Assembly (NCBI GenBank): GCA_037385045.1
Contig: JARRNJ010000023.1
Span: 20,547 to 84,546 of the forward strand
From: JARRNJ01 sp037385045
GTDB taxonomy: Bacteria; Pseudomonadota; Gammaproteobacteria; JASBUN01
Direction: 5' to 3'
Length of the DNA stretch: 64,000 bases
In this document: positions 22,455-30,688 of the stretch, piece after piece
How positions within the stretch are numbered: the stretch's first letter is position 1
How the letters are laid out: the number at the start of each line of letters is the position of its first letter
Made by a program: the position numbers and the translations under genes
Notes under the pieces: generated by a model
What the model was told of the DNA's origin: nothing
What the model saw: the letters and a program-made list of their open reading frames with translations, nothing else
The model's database searches: none

Positions 22455-24182
22455 ATGCCGGTACACAACGAAGAAATCGCCGTCATTTTCGACGAAATGG
22501 CCGACCTGCTGGAGATCGAGGAGGCCAATCCGTTCCGGGTGCGCGCTTACCGTAACGCGGCACGCACTGTGCGCAGTCTTGGCCGGGAGCTCAGCGCACT
22601 GGTGGCCGAGGGCAAGGATCTCACTGAGCTTCCCGGCATCGGCAAGGATCTGGCGGAAAAGATCGGTGAGATACTCGAAACCGGCACCGCCCGCGCATTG
22701 CGCGACCTGCACAAGCAGGTGCCGGCAGGGCTGGAGCAGTTGCTGCAGATTCCCGGACTCGGGCCCAAGCGGGTCCAGGCCTTGTACCGGGATCTGGGCG
22801 TCAAGACCCTCAAGCAGCTGGAGAAGGCGGCCCGCCAGGGCCGGGTGCAGGAGCTGCAAGGCTTCGGCGCCAAAACCCAGCAGGGGATCCTTGACGCCAT
22901 CGCCGCCCACCGGGTGAGCGAGCGGCGCTTCCTGCTCAATACCGCGGCCGTCTACGCCGAGCCGCTGCTGGAGTATCTGCGCGGCACACCGGGTGTCGAC
23001 CAGGTGGTGCCGGCCGGCAGTTACCGGCGCGGCCGCGAAACGGTGGGCGATCTGGATATCCTGGTGACGGCGTCCGCACCGGGAGCAGTGATGGAGCGGT
23101 TCGCGGGCTACGACGAAGTGGAGCAGGTGGTCTCCAAGGGCACCACCCGCTCCACGGTGATCCTGCGCGGCGGCCTGCAGGTGGACCAGCGGGTCGTGGA
23201 GGACGCCAGCTTCGGGGCGGCGCTGCATTATTTCACCGGCAGCAAGGACCACAATATCCAGATCCGCCGGCTGGGCCAGCAGCGCAAACTCAAGATCAAC
23301 GAATACGGCGTGTTTCGCAACCAGAAGCGGATCGGCGGCGACACCGAGGAATCCGTGTTCGCCGCCGTCGACCTGCCGTTCATCCCGCCGGAGCTGCGCG
23401 AGGCCCGCGGCGAGGTGGAGGCGGCGCGGGCCGGGCGCCTGCCGCGGCTGGTGGAACTGGCAGATCTCCAGGGCGATCTGCACGCCCATACCGATGCCAC
23501 CGACGGCCGCGAGCCCCTGCAGGCCATGGTCGAGGGTGCGCAGCAGCGCGGTTTGAAATACCTGGCCATCACCGATCATTCCCGGCACCTGACCGTGGCC
23601 AGGGGCCTGGACAAGCGGCGCCTGCTGCAGCAGATCGACGCCATCGACGGTATCAACGAGCGCGTCAGGGGCATCACCGTGCTCAAGGGGATCGAGGTGG
23701 ATATCCTGGAAGACGGCAGCCTCGATCTTCCCGACGACGTGCTGCAGCGTCTGGATCTGGTGGTGGGCGCCGTGCACAGCCAGTTCCGGCTGCCGCGCGC
23801 CCGCCAGACCGGGCGCATTCTGCGGGCCATGGACCAACGCTATTTTTCCCTGTTGGCGCATCCCTCGGGCCGGTTGCTGGGTGAGCGCGACGCCTACAAT
23901 GTGGACATGGAGCGGGTGATCCGCCATGCCGGCGAGCGCGGCTGCTATCTGGAGCTCAACAGCCAGCCCCAGCGCCTGGATCTCACCGACGTGTACTGCC
24001 AGATGGCCCACGATGAAGGGGTGCTGGTCAGCATCAACAGCGATGCCCACGCGGCGTCGGATTTCGATGGACTGCGCTTGGGCATCAGCCAGGCGCGGCG
24101 CGGGTGGCTGGAAAAGCGCGATGTGCTCAACGCGCGGCCTCTGGCGCAGTTGCGCAAACTGCTGCGGCGGACCATGGGTTGA
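22455..24182 (+). CDS. polX: DNA polymerase/3'-5' exonuclease PolX (X family with PHP domain)
   Basis: This 575-aa protein has an N-terminal HhH/8-kDa region (IEEANPFRVRAYRNAARTV; LPGIGKDLAEKI at 59-70), the nucleotidyltransferase palm with D199/D201 in GDLDILV after GSYRRGRETV and the third acid D244 in LQVDQRV, and a C-terminal PHP phosphoesterase starting at D341-LHAHTDATDG and ending near NSDAHAASDFDGL. The length is that of bacterial PolX. It acts in gap filling and abasic-site repair and carries 3'-5' exonuclease activity in the PHP domain. The ATG at 22455 begins the HhH region. Confidence 0.95.
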   Translation: MPVHNEEIAVIFDEMADLLEIEEANPFRVRAYRNAARTVRSLGRELSALVAEGKDLTELPGIGKDLAEKIGEILETGTARALRDLHKQVPAGLEQLLQIPGLGPKRVQALYRDLGVKTLKQLEKAARQGRVQELQGFGAKTQQGILDAIAAHRVSERRFLLNTAAVYAEPLLEYLRGTPGVDQVVPAGSYRRGRETVGDLDILVTASAPGAVMERFAGYDEVEQVVSKGTTRSTVILRGGLQVDQRVVEDASFGAALHYFTGSKDHNIQIRRLGQQRKLKINEYGVFRNQKRIGGDTEESVFAAVDLPFIPPELREARGEVEAARAGRLPRLVELADLQGDLHAHTDATDGREPLQAMVEGAQQRGLKYLAITDHSRHLTVARGLDKRRLLQQIDAIDGINERVRGITVLKGIEVDILEDGSLDLPDDVLQRLDLVVGAVHSQFRLPRARQTGRILRAMDQRYFSLLAHPSGRLLGERDAYNVDMERVIRHAGERGCYLELNSQPQRLDLTDVYCQMAHDEGVLVSINSDAHAASDFDGLRLGISQARRGWLEKRDVLNARPLAQLRKLLRRTMG

Positions 24183-24287
24183 CTCCGGTCCCTGCGCCGG
24201 GCCTGGCGGCGGCTACACTTGGTGATGCATGAACAGCGGGCTGCCGGCCGTGCGCACCCGCAGATACCCTGACAGGAGAAAGGTTCC

Positions 24288-24743
24288 ATGACGATCGGCG
24301 AACTGTGTAACCGGGAAGTGGTGGTGGCGGAGAGGACGGAGACCGTCGTCGAAGCGGCGAAACTGATGCGCCGCCACCACGTGGGCGATCTGGTAGTGGT
24401 GGAAGAGCGTAGCGGTCAGCGGGTTCCGGTAGGCATCGTCACCGACCGGGATCTGGTGGTCGAGGTCGTGGCCGAAGAGGTGGCGCCCGGGCAGGTCACC
24501 GTCGGCGATGTCATGAGCACCGAGTTGATTACCGTGTTCGAACACCAGGATGCCGCCGACGCCATGGAACGCATGCGCAGCGGCGGCGTGCGGCGCATTC
24601 CGGTGGTCGACGACCAGGGGGTGTTGCAGGGCATCATCACCGTCGACGACCTGGTGGACCTGTTCGCCGAGCAGATGCAGGAACTCGCCAAGTTGATACG
24701 TCGCGAACGACAGCGGGAGCAGGACAACCGGAGTATGCCCTGA
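24288..24743 (+). CDS. CBS-domain pair protein (IMPDH-like module)
   Basis: This 151-aa protein is two CBS motifs in tandem. The first covers residues 1-60 (ELCNREVVVAERTETVVEAAKLMRR, HHVGDLVVVEE, VGIVTDRDLVVEVVAE), and the second covers about 66-130 (VGDVMSTELITVFEHQDAADAMERMRSGGVRRIPVVDDQGVLQGI). The ITVDDLVDLF end is usual for such modules, which bind adenine nucleotides. AGGAGAAAGG lies just before the ATG. It follows polX by about 105 bases and converges on ftsH. Its partner protein is unknown. Confidence 0.9.
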   Translation: MTIGELCNREVVVAERTETVVEAAKLMRRHHVGDLVVVEERSGQRVPVGIVTDRDLVVEVVAEEVAPGQVTVGDVMSTELITVFEHQDAADAMERMRSGGVRRIPVVDDQGVLQGIITVDDLVDLFAEQMQELAKLIRRERQREQDNRSMP

Positions 24744-24773
24744 ACCGCCAGGTTCCCGAACTCGGTGGTCGCC

Positions 24774-26723
24774 TCAGCGGTGTTCGGCCGCGGCGGGCCG
24801 TGGGCCGGCGTCGGCGGCGGGTCCGGGACCGAGGCATTGGGCGATCTGGTCGCGGTGCAGGGTTTCGGCTTGTTCGAGCCGTGACACCAGCTGGTCGAAT
24901 TCCTTGCGGTGTCCCTGGATGATTTCCGTCGCCTGGCGTTCGGCGTTTACCAGCAGGCCGTGCACCGCCTCGTCCACCGCCTGGGCGGAGTGTTCGCTGT
25001 AGCGCCGCGGCTGGGCGATTTCCCGGCCCAGGAAGGGATGTTCCTCGCTCTCGCGCAGATCCACGGGGCCGATCTCGTCCGACATGCCCCAGCGTCCCAC
25101 CATGGCCCGGGCCAGGGCCGTGGCCTGGCGGATGTCGTCATCGGCCCCCGAGCTGACGCTGCCGAGCAGGGTCTTCTCGGCGATGCGCCCGCCCAGCATC
25201 ACCGCCAGGCGGTCGCGCAGGTATTCCTCGGGCAGCGTGTGCCGTTCCTCTTCCGGCATCTGCTGGGTGCCTCCCAGCGCCCGGCCGCGGGGGATGATGG
25301 TGACCTTGAACAACGGGTCCGCATAGCGCGAATAATACGCGACCACGGTGTGGCCGGTCTCATGGACCGCGAGCCGGTGGCGTTCGTCGGGCTGGATGGC
25401 CAGCGTGCGTACGCTGCCGAGCAGCAGCTTGTCCCGGGACTCTTCGAAGTGATGCATGCTCACCTCGGTGCGCTTCTCCCGCGCCGCCAGCATCGCCGCT
25501 TCGTTTACCAGATTCTTGAGGTCGGCGCCGGAAAAACCGGGGGTGCCGGCGGCGATGTTGGCCAGGTCGACGTCGTCGTGCAGCGGCACTTTGCGGGTAT
25601 GGACCCGCAGGATCGCTTCACGGTCCCTGCGGTCCGGCAGATCGAGCGTCACGTGGCGGTCGAAGCGCCCGGGACGCAGCAACGCCGGGTCCAATACGTC
25701 GGGGCGGTTGGTCGCCGCCAGCACGATCACCGCCTCGTGACCCGCAAAGCCGTCCATCTCGGCCAGGATCTGGTTCAATGTCTGTTCGCGCTCATCATGG
25801 CCGCCGCCCAGGCCCGTGCCGCGGGTGCGCCCGACGCTGTCCAGCTCATCGACAAAGATGATGCTGGGGGCATTCTTCTTGGCCTCTTCGAACAGCTTGC
25901 GCACCCGCGATGCGCCGACGCCGACAAAGACCTCGATGAATTCCGAACCTGAGATGGAATAGAAGGGAACGCCCGCTTCGCCCGCCAGTGCCCGCGCGAG
26001 CAGCGTCTTGCCGGTCCCGGGCGCGCCCATCAGCAGCACGCCCCGCGGTACCTCCGCGCCAAGTTTGCCGAAGTCTTCGGGGTGGCGCAGGAATTCCACC
26101 AGTTCAGTGACTTCCCGCTTGGCGTTGTCCTGGCCGGCAACATCCTCGAACGTGACTTTCGGCACCTGGGCCTGTTTCGCCGGCGCTTCCAGGAATTTCT
26201 TCAGCTCACCGGGCCCGCCCAGTCGCCCGCCGAGGCTGCGCGAGGTCCGTTGAAAGATCCAATAGAAGAATCCCAACAAAAATATCCACGGCAGGAGCGC
26301 CAGCACGATGGACATCAGCGTGTGCTGACCGGTCTGGTCAACCACCTTGACTTCCACCGACTGCGCCTCGAGCAGGGGCAGCAGCTGATTGTCGCCGAAT
26401 GACGGGACACGGGTCTGGAAACGCTCCGCCGTCTGGCCTCGGGGGCCGATGGCTTTGGCACTGCGCAACCGCCCGCTTACCGTGTCACCCGCCAGGGTTA
26501 CCTCACGTACGGCGCGGTCCTTGACCAACTGTTTGAACTGGCTGTAGGGGATGGTGTAGCTCGCCGGCTGCTGCGGCGCGCGGGCGAACACCAGATAGAG
26601 GGCCACCAGCACCGCGGCCAAAACCACGTACGTGCTCCAGGTGGGGTAGCGTTTGTTGTTGTCGTCCGGTTTGTCCGCCATATCCGCAGTTGGCGCCTGG
26701 GCGCCCGTCAAAGCCGGTTGCAT
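24774..26723 (-). CDS. ftsH: ATP-dependent zinc metalloprotease FtsH
   Basis: This 649-aa inner-membrane AAA+ protease has an N-terminal TM segment (YVVLAAVLVALYLVF, about 32-46), a periplasmic domain, and a second TM segment (LMSIVLALLPWIFLLGFFYWIF, about 136-157). Walker A is GAPGTGKT (233-240), Walker B is IIFVDELD (about 288-295), the second region of homology is ATNRPDVLDPALLRPGRFDR, and the zinc site is HETGH (454-458). Typical FtsH has FIDEID in Walker B. It degrades membrane and misfolded proteins. The C-terminus is shorter and Ala-rich, so it may be a second FtsH-type paralog. ATG 26723 is used; ATG 26681 is possible. Confidence 0.94.
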   Translation of the reverse strand: MQPALTGAQAPTADMADKPDDNNKRYPTWSTYVVLAAVLVALYLVFARAPQQPASYTIPYSQFKQLVKDRAVREVTLAGDTVSGRLRSAKAIGPRGQTAERFQTRVPSFGDNQLLPLLEAQSVEVKVVDQTGQHTLMSIVLALLPWIFLLGFFYWIFQRTSRSLGGRLGGPGELKKFLEAPAKQAQVPKVTFEDVAGQDNAKREVTELVEFLRHPEDFGKLGAEVPRGVLLMGAPGTGKTLLARALAGEAGVPFYSISGSEFIEVFVGVGASRVRKLFEEAKKNAPSIIFVDELDSVGRTRGTGLGGGHDEREQTLNQILAEMDGFAGHEAVIVLAATNRPDVLDPALLRPGRFDRHVTLDLPDRRDREAILRVHTRKVPLHDDVDLANIAAGTPGFSGADLKNLVNEAAMLAAREKRTEVSMHHFEESRDKLLLGSVRTLAIQPDERHRLAVHETGHTVVAYYSRYADPLFKVTIIPRGRALGGTQQMPEEERHTLPEEYLRDRLAVMLGGRIAEKTLLGSVSSGADDDIRQATALARAMVGRWGMSDEIGPVDLRESEEHPFLGREIAQPRRYSEHSAQAVDEAVHGLLVNAERQATEIIQGHRKEFDQLVSRLEQAETLHRDQIAQCLGPGPAADAGPRPAAAEHR

Positions 26724-27097
26724 TGTCCCTATCCTAGAGGGGGCGGGGGTCGGGTGCCAGCGAAATGCGCGGCCCGGCACTGGGTCGGGGGAGGACGTCC
26801 GCCTGCCACGGGATGATGAGCGGGCGCTGGAGGCCTTGGTCTAGACTTGAGTGGCGATGGACGACCCGCGGGGCGATCCGGTTTGCCGGAGCAAGGGGCG
26901 AAGGTGAAAGAGCAAAGCAAAAGCTTTTCGATGCGCGTTTTGCCCACGCCGGGCCGGCTGTTGGCAAAGGCCCCGGCCGGCCGCCAGGGCGCGTAGGTAT
27001 TTTTACCAAGGCACAGCGCACTATTGTTTTGGTACGGTGCCAGCGTGGATGAGGCGGCACGGTGCCGGCCCCCAGAACCTGTATTGGAGAATCTGTC
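26724..27097 (+). other. Intergenic gap (374 bases) without a supported gene
   Basis: No credible coding frame is seen. The stretch contains one copy of the dispersed GAAAGAGCAAA element at 26906-26916, an A/T-rich patch near 26998-27025, and the upstream regions of ftsH (minus) and the BCAM0308 gene (plus). Confidence 0.5.
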
Positions 27098-27604
27098 ATG
27101 ACAGGACCCAGCAAACACCGCAACCAGCCGGGCGCAGGTCGGGGTGACCGCCTGCTGCGCGAATGGGTGCACGATCCGTACAAATCCAAGAGCAAGCTGC
27201 CGGAGCCCACCTTGTGCCCGCAGTGCGGGGCGGTGTTCCACCGCGGCCGCTGGCAGTGGGCACGGGCGGAAGCCGGGGCCCATGAAACACTGTGCCCGGC
27301 ATGCCACCGCACCAACGACGGGGTCCCGGCGGGCATCCTCAGCCTCAACGGCGAATTTCTGCACAAACATCGCGACGAGATCCTGCATTTGATCCGCAAC
27401 CTGGAAGAAAAGGAAAAGGCCGAGCATCCGCTCAAACGCATCATGAGCGAGGAACAGCAGGATGACGGCGGCCTGGTGATCAATTTCACCGACCCGCACC
27501 TGGCCCGCGCCGCCGGCGAAGGGGTGCACAACGCCTACGAGGGCGAGTTGGAGTTTCATTACACGGAAGGCGATACGCTGCTGCGCCTGCGCTGGGAACG
27601 CTGA
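27098..27604 (+). CDS. BCAM0308 family zinc-ribbon protein
   Basis: This 168-aa protein has two CxxC pairs (LCPQC near residue 41 and LCPAC near 68), forming a zinc ribbon. The blocks HRGRWQW, then NDGVPAGILSLNGEFL and HLIRNLEEKEKAEHPLKRIM match the BCAM0308 family as I recall it, a bacterial protein without known function. The C-terminal part (LVINFTDPHLARAAGEGVHNAYEG) is also family-like. TTGGAGA before the ATG supports the start. It precedes a THUMP-like gene by 46 bases on the same strand, so both are probably co-transcribed. Confidence 0.72.
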   Translation: MTGPSKHRNQPGAGRGDRLLREWVHDPYKSKSKLPEPTLCPQCGAVFHRGRWQWARAEAGAHETLCPACHRTNDGVPAGILSLNGEFLHKHRDEILHLIRNLEEKEKAEHPLKRIMSEEQQDDGGLVINFTDPHLARAAGEGVHNAYEGELEFHYTEGDTLLRLRWER

Positions 27605-27650
27605 TCGGCACCGGTTGCCATGGGCCGCGCCGGAGGTGCAGGAGGAGGGC

Positions 27651-28193
27651 GTGATCTCGGACTGGAATGTGGTGGCCACGGTTCAGGAGCACCGTTTCCG
27701 GCGCGCCTGGGAGTTTCTGCAGGCCTACGGTGCGGTGGCCCGCACCGATTATTTCAATGTCATCACGCTGCGGGTGGCGGAGACCGGGGAATTTCTCGAG
27801 CGGCTGCGCCGGGACCTGACGGCCGATGCGGCTGCCGCCGCGGCACTGGCGCGGGTGGTGCCGGTGACCACGGCGTTCGGTTTCCAGACCCCGGAGGAGT
27901 TCGAGGCGGCTGCGCGCCGGGCGGTGACGCCGTGGCTGTCGGAACTGGCCGGGTGCACTTTCCACGTGCGCATGCACCGACGCGGTTTCAAGGGTCGGCT
28001 GTCGAGCCAGGACGAGGAGCGGTTTCTCGACCGCTATGTGATCGAGGGGCTGCTCCGCCGTGGCGCGGATGCATCGGTGTCCTTTGACGACCCCGATATC
28101 ATCATCGCGGTGGAAACCGTGGGCCAGCGCGGCGGTGTGTCGCGCTGGGCGCGGGAACCGCGCCGCCGTTACCCGTTCCTGGGCCTGGACTGA
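27651..28193 (+). CDS. THUMP-like domain protein
   Basis: This 180-aa protein has a C-terminal half that resembles the RNA-binding THUMP domain found in tRNA-modifying enzymes (FHVRMHRRGFKGRLSSQDEERFLDRYV, then DASVSFDDPDIIIAVETVG). No methyltransferase or other catalytic domain is fused, so it may act as a separate RNA-binding subunit, like TAN1. The start is taken as the GTG at 27651, which has GGAGG 5 bases upstream; an ATG at 27615 in the same frame lacks a good site. It follows the BCAM0308-family gene. The function is an inference from the THUMP family. Confidence 0.65.
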   Translation: MISDWNVVATVQEHRFRRAWEFLQAYGAVARTDYFNVITLRVAETGEFLERLRRDLTADAAAAAALARVVPVTTAFGFQTPEEFEAAARRAVTPWLSELAGCTFHVRMHRRGFKGRLSSQDEERFLDRYVIEGLLRRGADASVSFDDPDIIIAVETVGQRGGVSRWAREPRRRYPFLGLD

Positions 28194-28268
28194 CGCCGGA
28201 GTGACGGCTGCCGCAGCGTGCACGTGATGGGCAAGCGCCACCCGGTTGGATGGGCCGGCGCCGGCCGA

Positions 28269-28670
28269 TCACTGGTCGGCAACGTGCTCCAGGTAGCGGC
28301 GCTGGCCTTGCTCCACGAGCCGTATGCGCTGTGCGCTGATCGTAATCGGCGAGGCCCGGCCGGCAAGGGTCAGCACGCACCCCACTTCGCCGCGGGCGTC
28401 GAGGGGGAGCGGAACGCGGTCGCGGTAGATGAAGCGGTTGTCATGAATTTCACCCGATGCCACCGTGCAGGGCCCGTCGGGCAGGACGCCCTCGACCGCG
28501 GCGTGTTCGAAAACCAGAGTGCCCGACTGGCGCCATTTGCTCTGTTGCGCCGAGCCGCCGAGGGAAACGTAGACGCAAAACTGCGCCAGCATCAGGGTGA
28601 GGTTGTCGCCGTCTGGTTCAATGGCGTCGATGTGCATATCCGGCAGTGCGAATTCGTTGCGCGTGGCCAT
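28269..28670 (-). CDS. Conserved hypothetical protein (133 aa)
   Basis: This beta-rich soluble protein contains MHIDAIEPDGDNLTLMLAQF, a central strand with WRQSGTLVFEHAAVEG, and a PLPLDARGEVGCVLTLAG stretch. No signal peptide or TM segment is visible. I do not recognise a family. The next gene on its strand is ftsH, 1.5 kb away, and it converges with the THUMP-like gene. Codon use is ordinary for the window. Confidence 0.6.
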   Translation of the reverse strand: MATRNEFALPDMHIDAIEPDGDNLTLMLAQFCVYVSLGGSAQQSKWRQSGTLVFEHAAVEGVLPDGPCTVASGEIHDNRFIYRDRVPLPLDARGEVGCVLTLAGRASPITISAQRIRLVEQGQRRYLEHVADQ

Positions 28671-29059
28671 GTCTCGATCGTTCTCCGCATGACGTTGAGT
28701 CGTGCCGCAGCGCCTCCTGCGCCGATTCCCGGATGCGAATCATAGGACAAACGCTGCCGGCTGCCCAGCAACGTGCCGCTGTGGCCGCGATCATGGTGGC
28801 GAGGGCGATTGCCCGATCGCCGGGACCGGGGTCGGCGTCGACTTTCCGGCGCGGCCAGGGTTGGATTTACAGGCGGCGCTGGCTATGGTTTTTTATAGGG
28901 ATTGGCCCGGATGCAGTCGCCGCCGCGCAACGGCCGTGTGATTCTGCGGGCCGCGGGCTCCGCCTTCCAATTGCCTGATCCGTCGCGTCGCGGGCTGCCG
29001 CCGGCGCCGCAACGGCGGCGGGTCGGGTGCTGATTGCAACCTCAAGGGGAGAAAGCTCT
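28671..29059 (+). other. Intergenic gap (389 bases) without a supported gene
   Basis: I see no coding frame with a plausible start in this stretch. It holds the upstream region of the HPF-CSD gene, including the promoter candidate at 28861-28889, and on the other strand the promoter of the gene ending at 28269. Confidence 0.5.
28861..28889 (+). promoter_or_regulatory. Candidate sigma-70 promoter of HPF-CSD
   Basis: TTGGAT at 28861, a 17-base spacer and TATGGT at 28884 lie about 170 bases before the start at 29060. It is followed by an AT-rich run TTTTTTATAG. Confidence 0.35.
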
Positions 29060-29626
29060 ATGCAATTGCCTTTGCAAATCACCTTCCGCGACCTACCGCA
29101 GTCCGACGCCCTCGAAGCCGCCATTCGCGAAAAGGCGGTCAAGCTGGAACAGTTTTATGACCGGATCATCAGCTGCCGGGTGGTGATCGAGGCTCCCCAT
29201 CAGCATCGGCACAAGGGCAAGCTGTACCACGTACGCATCGATCTCACGGTTCCCGGCGGCGAACTGGTCGTGAACCGCGCACCGGGCAAGCGCCAGGCCC
29301 ATGAAGACGCCTACGTGGTCATCCGCGACGCGTTCGACGCGGCGCGACGACAGCTGGAAGGTTATGCGCGGCGCCAACGCGGCGACGTCAAGACCCACGA
29401 AGCACCCCCGCACGGCCGCATCACCGAACTGGCGGCGGAGCGCGGGTTCGGGCGCATCGCCACCACCGACGGGCGGGAGATTTACTTTCACCGCAACAGC
29501 GTGGTCGATGCGGCGTTCGATCAGCTCGAGGTCGGTCACGAGGTGCGTTTCACCGAGGAATCGGGTGATCAGGGGCCCCAGGCCAGCACGGTGCAGCGGG
29601 TGGGCAAGCACCATGTCGTGAGTTAG
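29060..29626 (+). CDS. HPF/RaiA-like protein fused to a cold-shock domain
   Basis: This 188-aa protein has an N-terminal ribosome hibernation (HPF/RaiA) domain, about 1-105, with LPLQITFRDLPQSDALEAAI, HKGKLYHVRIDLTVPGGEL, and KRQAHEDAYVVIRDAFDAARRQLE. The C-terminal 60 residues are a cold-shock (CSD) domain with HGRITELAAERGFGRI and IYFHRNSVVDAAFDQLEVG, corresponding to RNP1 and RNP2. The fusion suggests ribosome silencing coupled to RNA binding. AGGGGAGA before the ATG supports the start. Its stop overlaps the opposite-strand stop of the neighbouring gene by 4 bases. Confidence 0.9.
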   Translation: MQLPLQITFRDLPQSDALEAAIREKAVKLEQFYDRIISCRVVIEAPHQHRHKGKLYHVRIDLTVPGGELVVNRAPGKRQAHEDAYVVIRDAFDAARRQLEGYARRQRGDVKTHEAPPHGRITELAAERGFGRIATTDGREIYFHRNSVVDAAFDQLEVGHEVRFTEESGDQGPQASTVQRVGKHHVVS

Positions 29627-30165
29627 CCACCTGGCACCTGCACCCGCAGGGCCTGCAACCGGGCGGTGCTGGCCACCGCGAACGGCAGCTTCAGCCAATC
29701 GGTCAGGCGGTAGATGTCCGCCTGTCCTTCACGCCAGGCGTCGAGCACGTAGACGTGACTGCGGCCTGCGGGGGTCAGCAGCGCATCGCGGCGCACCTTT
29801 TTCGGATCGAACACCAGTACCGCATGGTGCTCGTGCCGGGTGCCGCCGTTGATGACAATGCCGGTCGCCTCCCAGCCCACGCGGCGGGCGGCGGGCGCCA
29901 CGCCGTCGTAGACCAGCTGTTGCCACTGGTAACAAAGGCCGCGGTTGTCGCCCTTCCAGAAGTTCACCCACATGTTGCCCAGCCAGCCGCTGTGCCATTC
30001 GATGTTGGGATCCTCGTGAGCCGCTTCCACGGTGTGCTCGAACGCGGCGTGAATGGTCTGCAGGGCGGGACTGCGCAGCTGCCCCGGGCGCAGCGGTACG
30101 GCGCTGCAGGCTGCCAGCAGCGCCAACGCGGCGAGCAGCCAGCCCAGGCGCCCAAATTGTGCCAC
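29623..30165 (-). CDS. Lipoprotein with possible Cys-His-Asp hydrolase-like core
   Basis: The N-terminus VAQFGRLGWLLAALALLAAC is a lipoprotein signal with the lipobox LAAC at C20. The mature protein has GLCYQWQQLVYDG, later HEHHAVLVFDPKKV, and then YVLDAWREGQADI; the order Cys, His, Asp is that of transglutaminase or papain-like enzymes, but this is only a pattern. I use the GTG at 30165; another GTG at 30201 is possible and would give a cytoplasmic extension before the signal. The family is not recognised. Its stop codon overlaps that of the HPF-CSD gene tail-to-tail. Confidence 0.6.
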   Translation of the reverse strand: MAQFGRLGWLLAALALLAACSAVPLRPGQLRSPALQTIHAAFEHTVEAAHEDPNIEWHSGWLGNMWVNFWKGDNRGLCYQWQQLVYDGVAPAARRVGWEATGIVINGGTRHEHHAVLVFDPKKVRRDALLTPAGRSHVYVLDAWREGQADIYRLTDWLKLPFAVASTARLQALRVQVPGG

Positions 30166-30259
30166 GCGATCATCAGCGCCGCATTCCGTGCGCGTCCTCA
30201 CGTGCGTGGCCCTTGAACATCGATGACTATCCAGCCATGGGGCGTGGGCCGAGGGTTTA

Positions 30260-30526
30260 TCATGCCCGCCGGATGGCCTGCTCGATCCGGCTCATGGCCG
30301 CCTGCCAAGCGGGACTGCCGGTGGCGCCTTGCGCCATCACCTCCATCAGCCCATAGGCCAGGGCGCGGGTTTCGGCGTCCAATTCGCGCAGCTTGGTCAG
30401 TTTGAACAGGGAGCCGCTGTTGTCGATGGCGAGGGTGCTCATGAGCGCGTAGAGCACCAGCGAGCGGGCAGCCCGGGGCTCCTGCTCGATCAGGGTGGCG
30501 ACGTGATCCAGGGCCGAGGTATCCAT
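30260..30526 (-). CDS. Conserved small helical protein (88 aa)
   Basis: This is a compact, Ala- and Leu-rich helical protein: LDHVATLIEQEPRAARSLVLYAL, then LFKLTKLRELDAETRALAYGLMEV. No signal peptide, membrane span or motif is seen. It is 94 bases upstream of the lipoprotein on the same strand. I do not recognise a family. The start at ATG 30526 is the first available. Confidence 0.55.
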   Translation of the reverse strand: MDTSALDHVATLIEQEPRAARSLVLYALMSTLAIDNSGSLFKLTKLRELDAETRALAYGLMEVMAQGATGSPAWQAAMSRIEQAIRRA

Positions 30527-30622
30527 TCAGGGGACTCATGTGCGTTCGGGTTTGTGGCGTAGTTCGCGATTATATACCAGCCGGCCGCGGCTCCGGCGCT
30601 TCGCGGTTCGCGAAAAAGTCCG

Positions 30623-30628
30623 TATAAT
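30623..30628 (+). promoter_or_regulatory. Candidate -10 element upstream of the cupin gene
   Basis: A perfect TATAAT stands 61 bases before the ATG at 30689, and a poor -35 (TTCGCG at 30600) is 17 bases upstream. A perfect GC palindrome follows 10 bases later. Confidence 0.45.
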
Positions 30629-30638
30629 CGCTGGGCTG

Positions 30639-30656
30639 CCCCGCCTGCAGGCGGGG
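30639..30656 (+). repeat. Perfect 18-bp GC palindrome in the cupin leader
   Basis: CCCCGCC-TGCA-GGCGGGG is fully self-complementary and lies between the TATAAT at 30623 and the ATG at 30689. It could be an operator or an mRNA hairpin in the 5' leader. Confidence 0.6.
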
Positions 30657-30688
30657 TTCCATTTGAACCGGCCAGTCGAGGTGTCGCC

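Noticed and set aside
26998..27045. GCGCACTATTGTTTTGGTACGG resembling an NtrC binding site
   Set aside because: The half-site spacing is longer than the TGCAC-N7-GTGCA consensus and no nitrogen gene or sigma-54 promoter follows.
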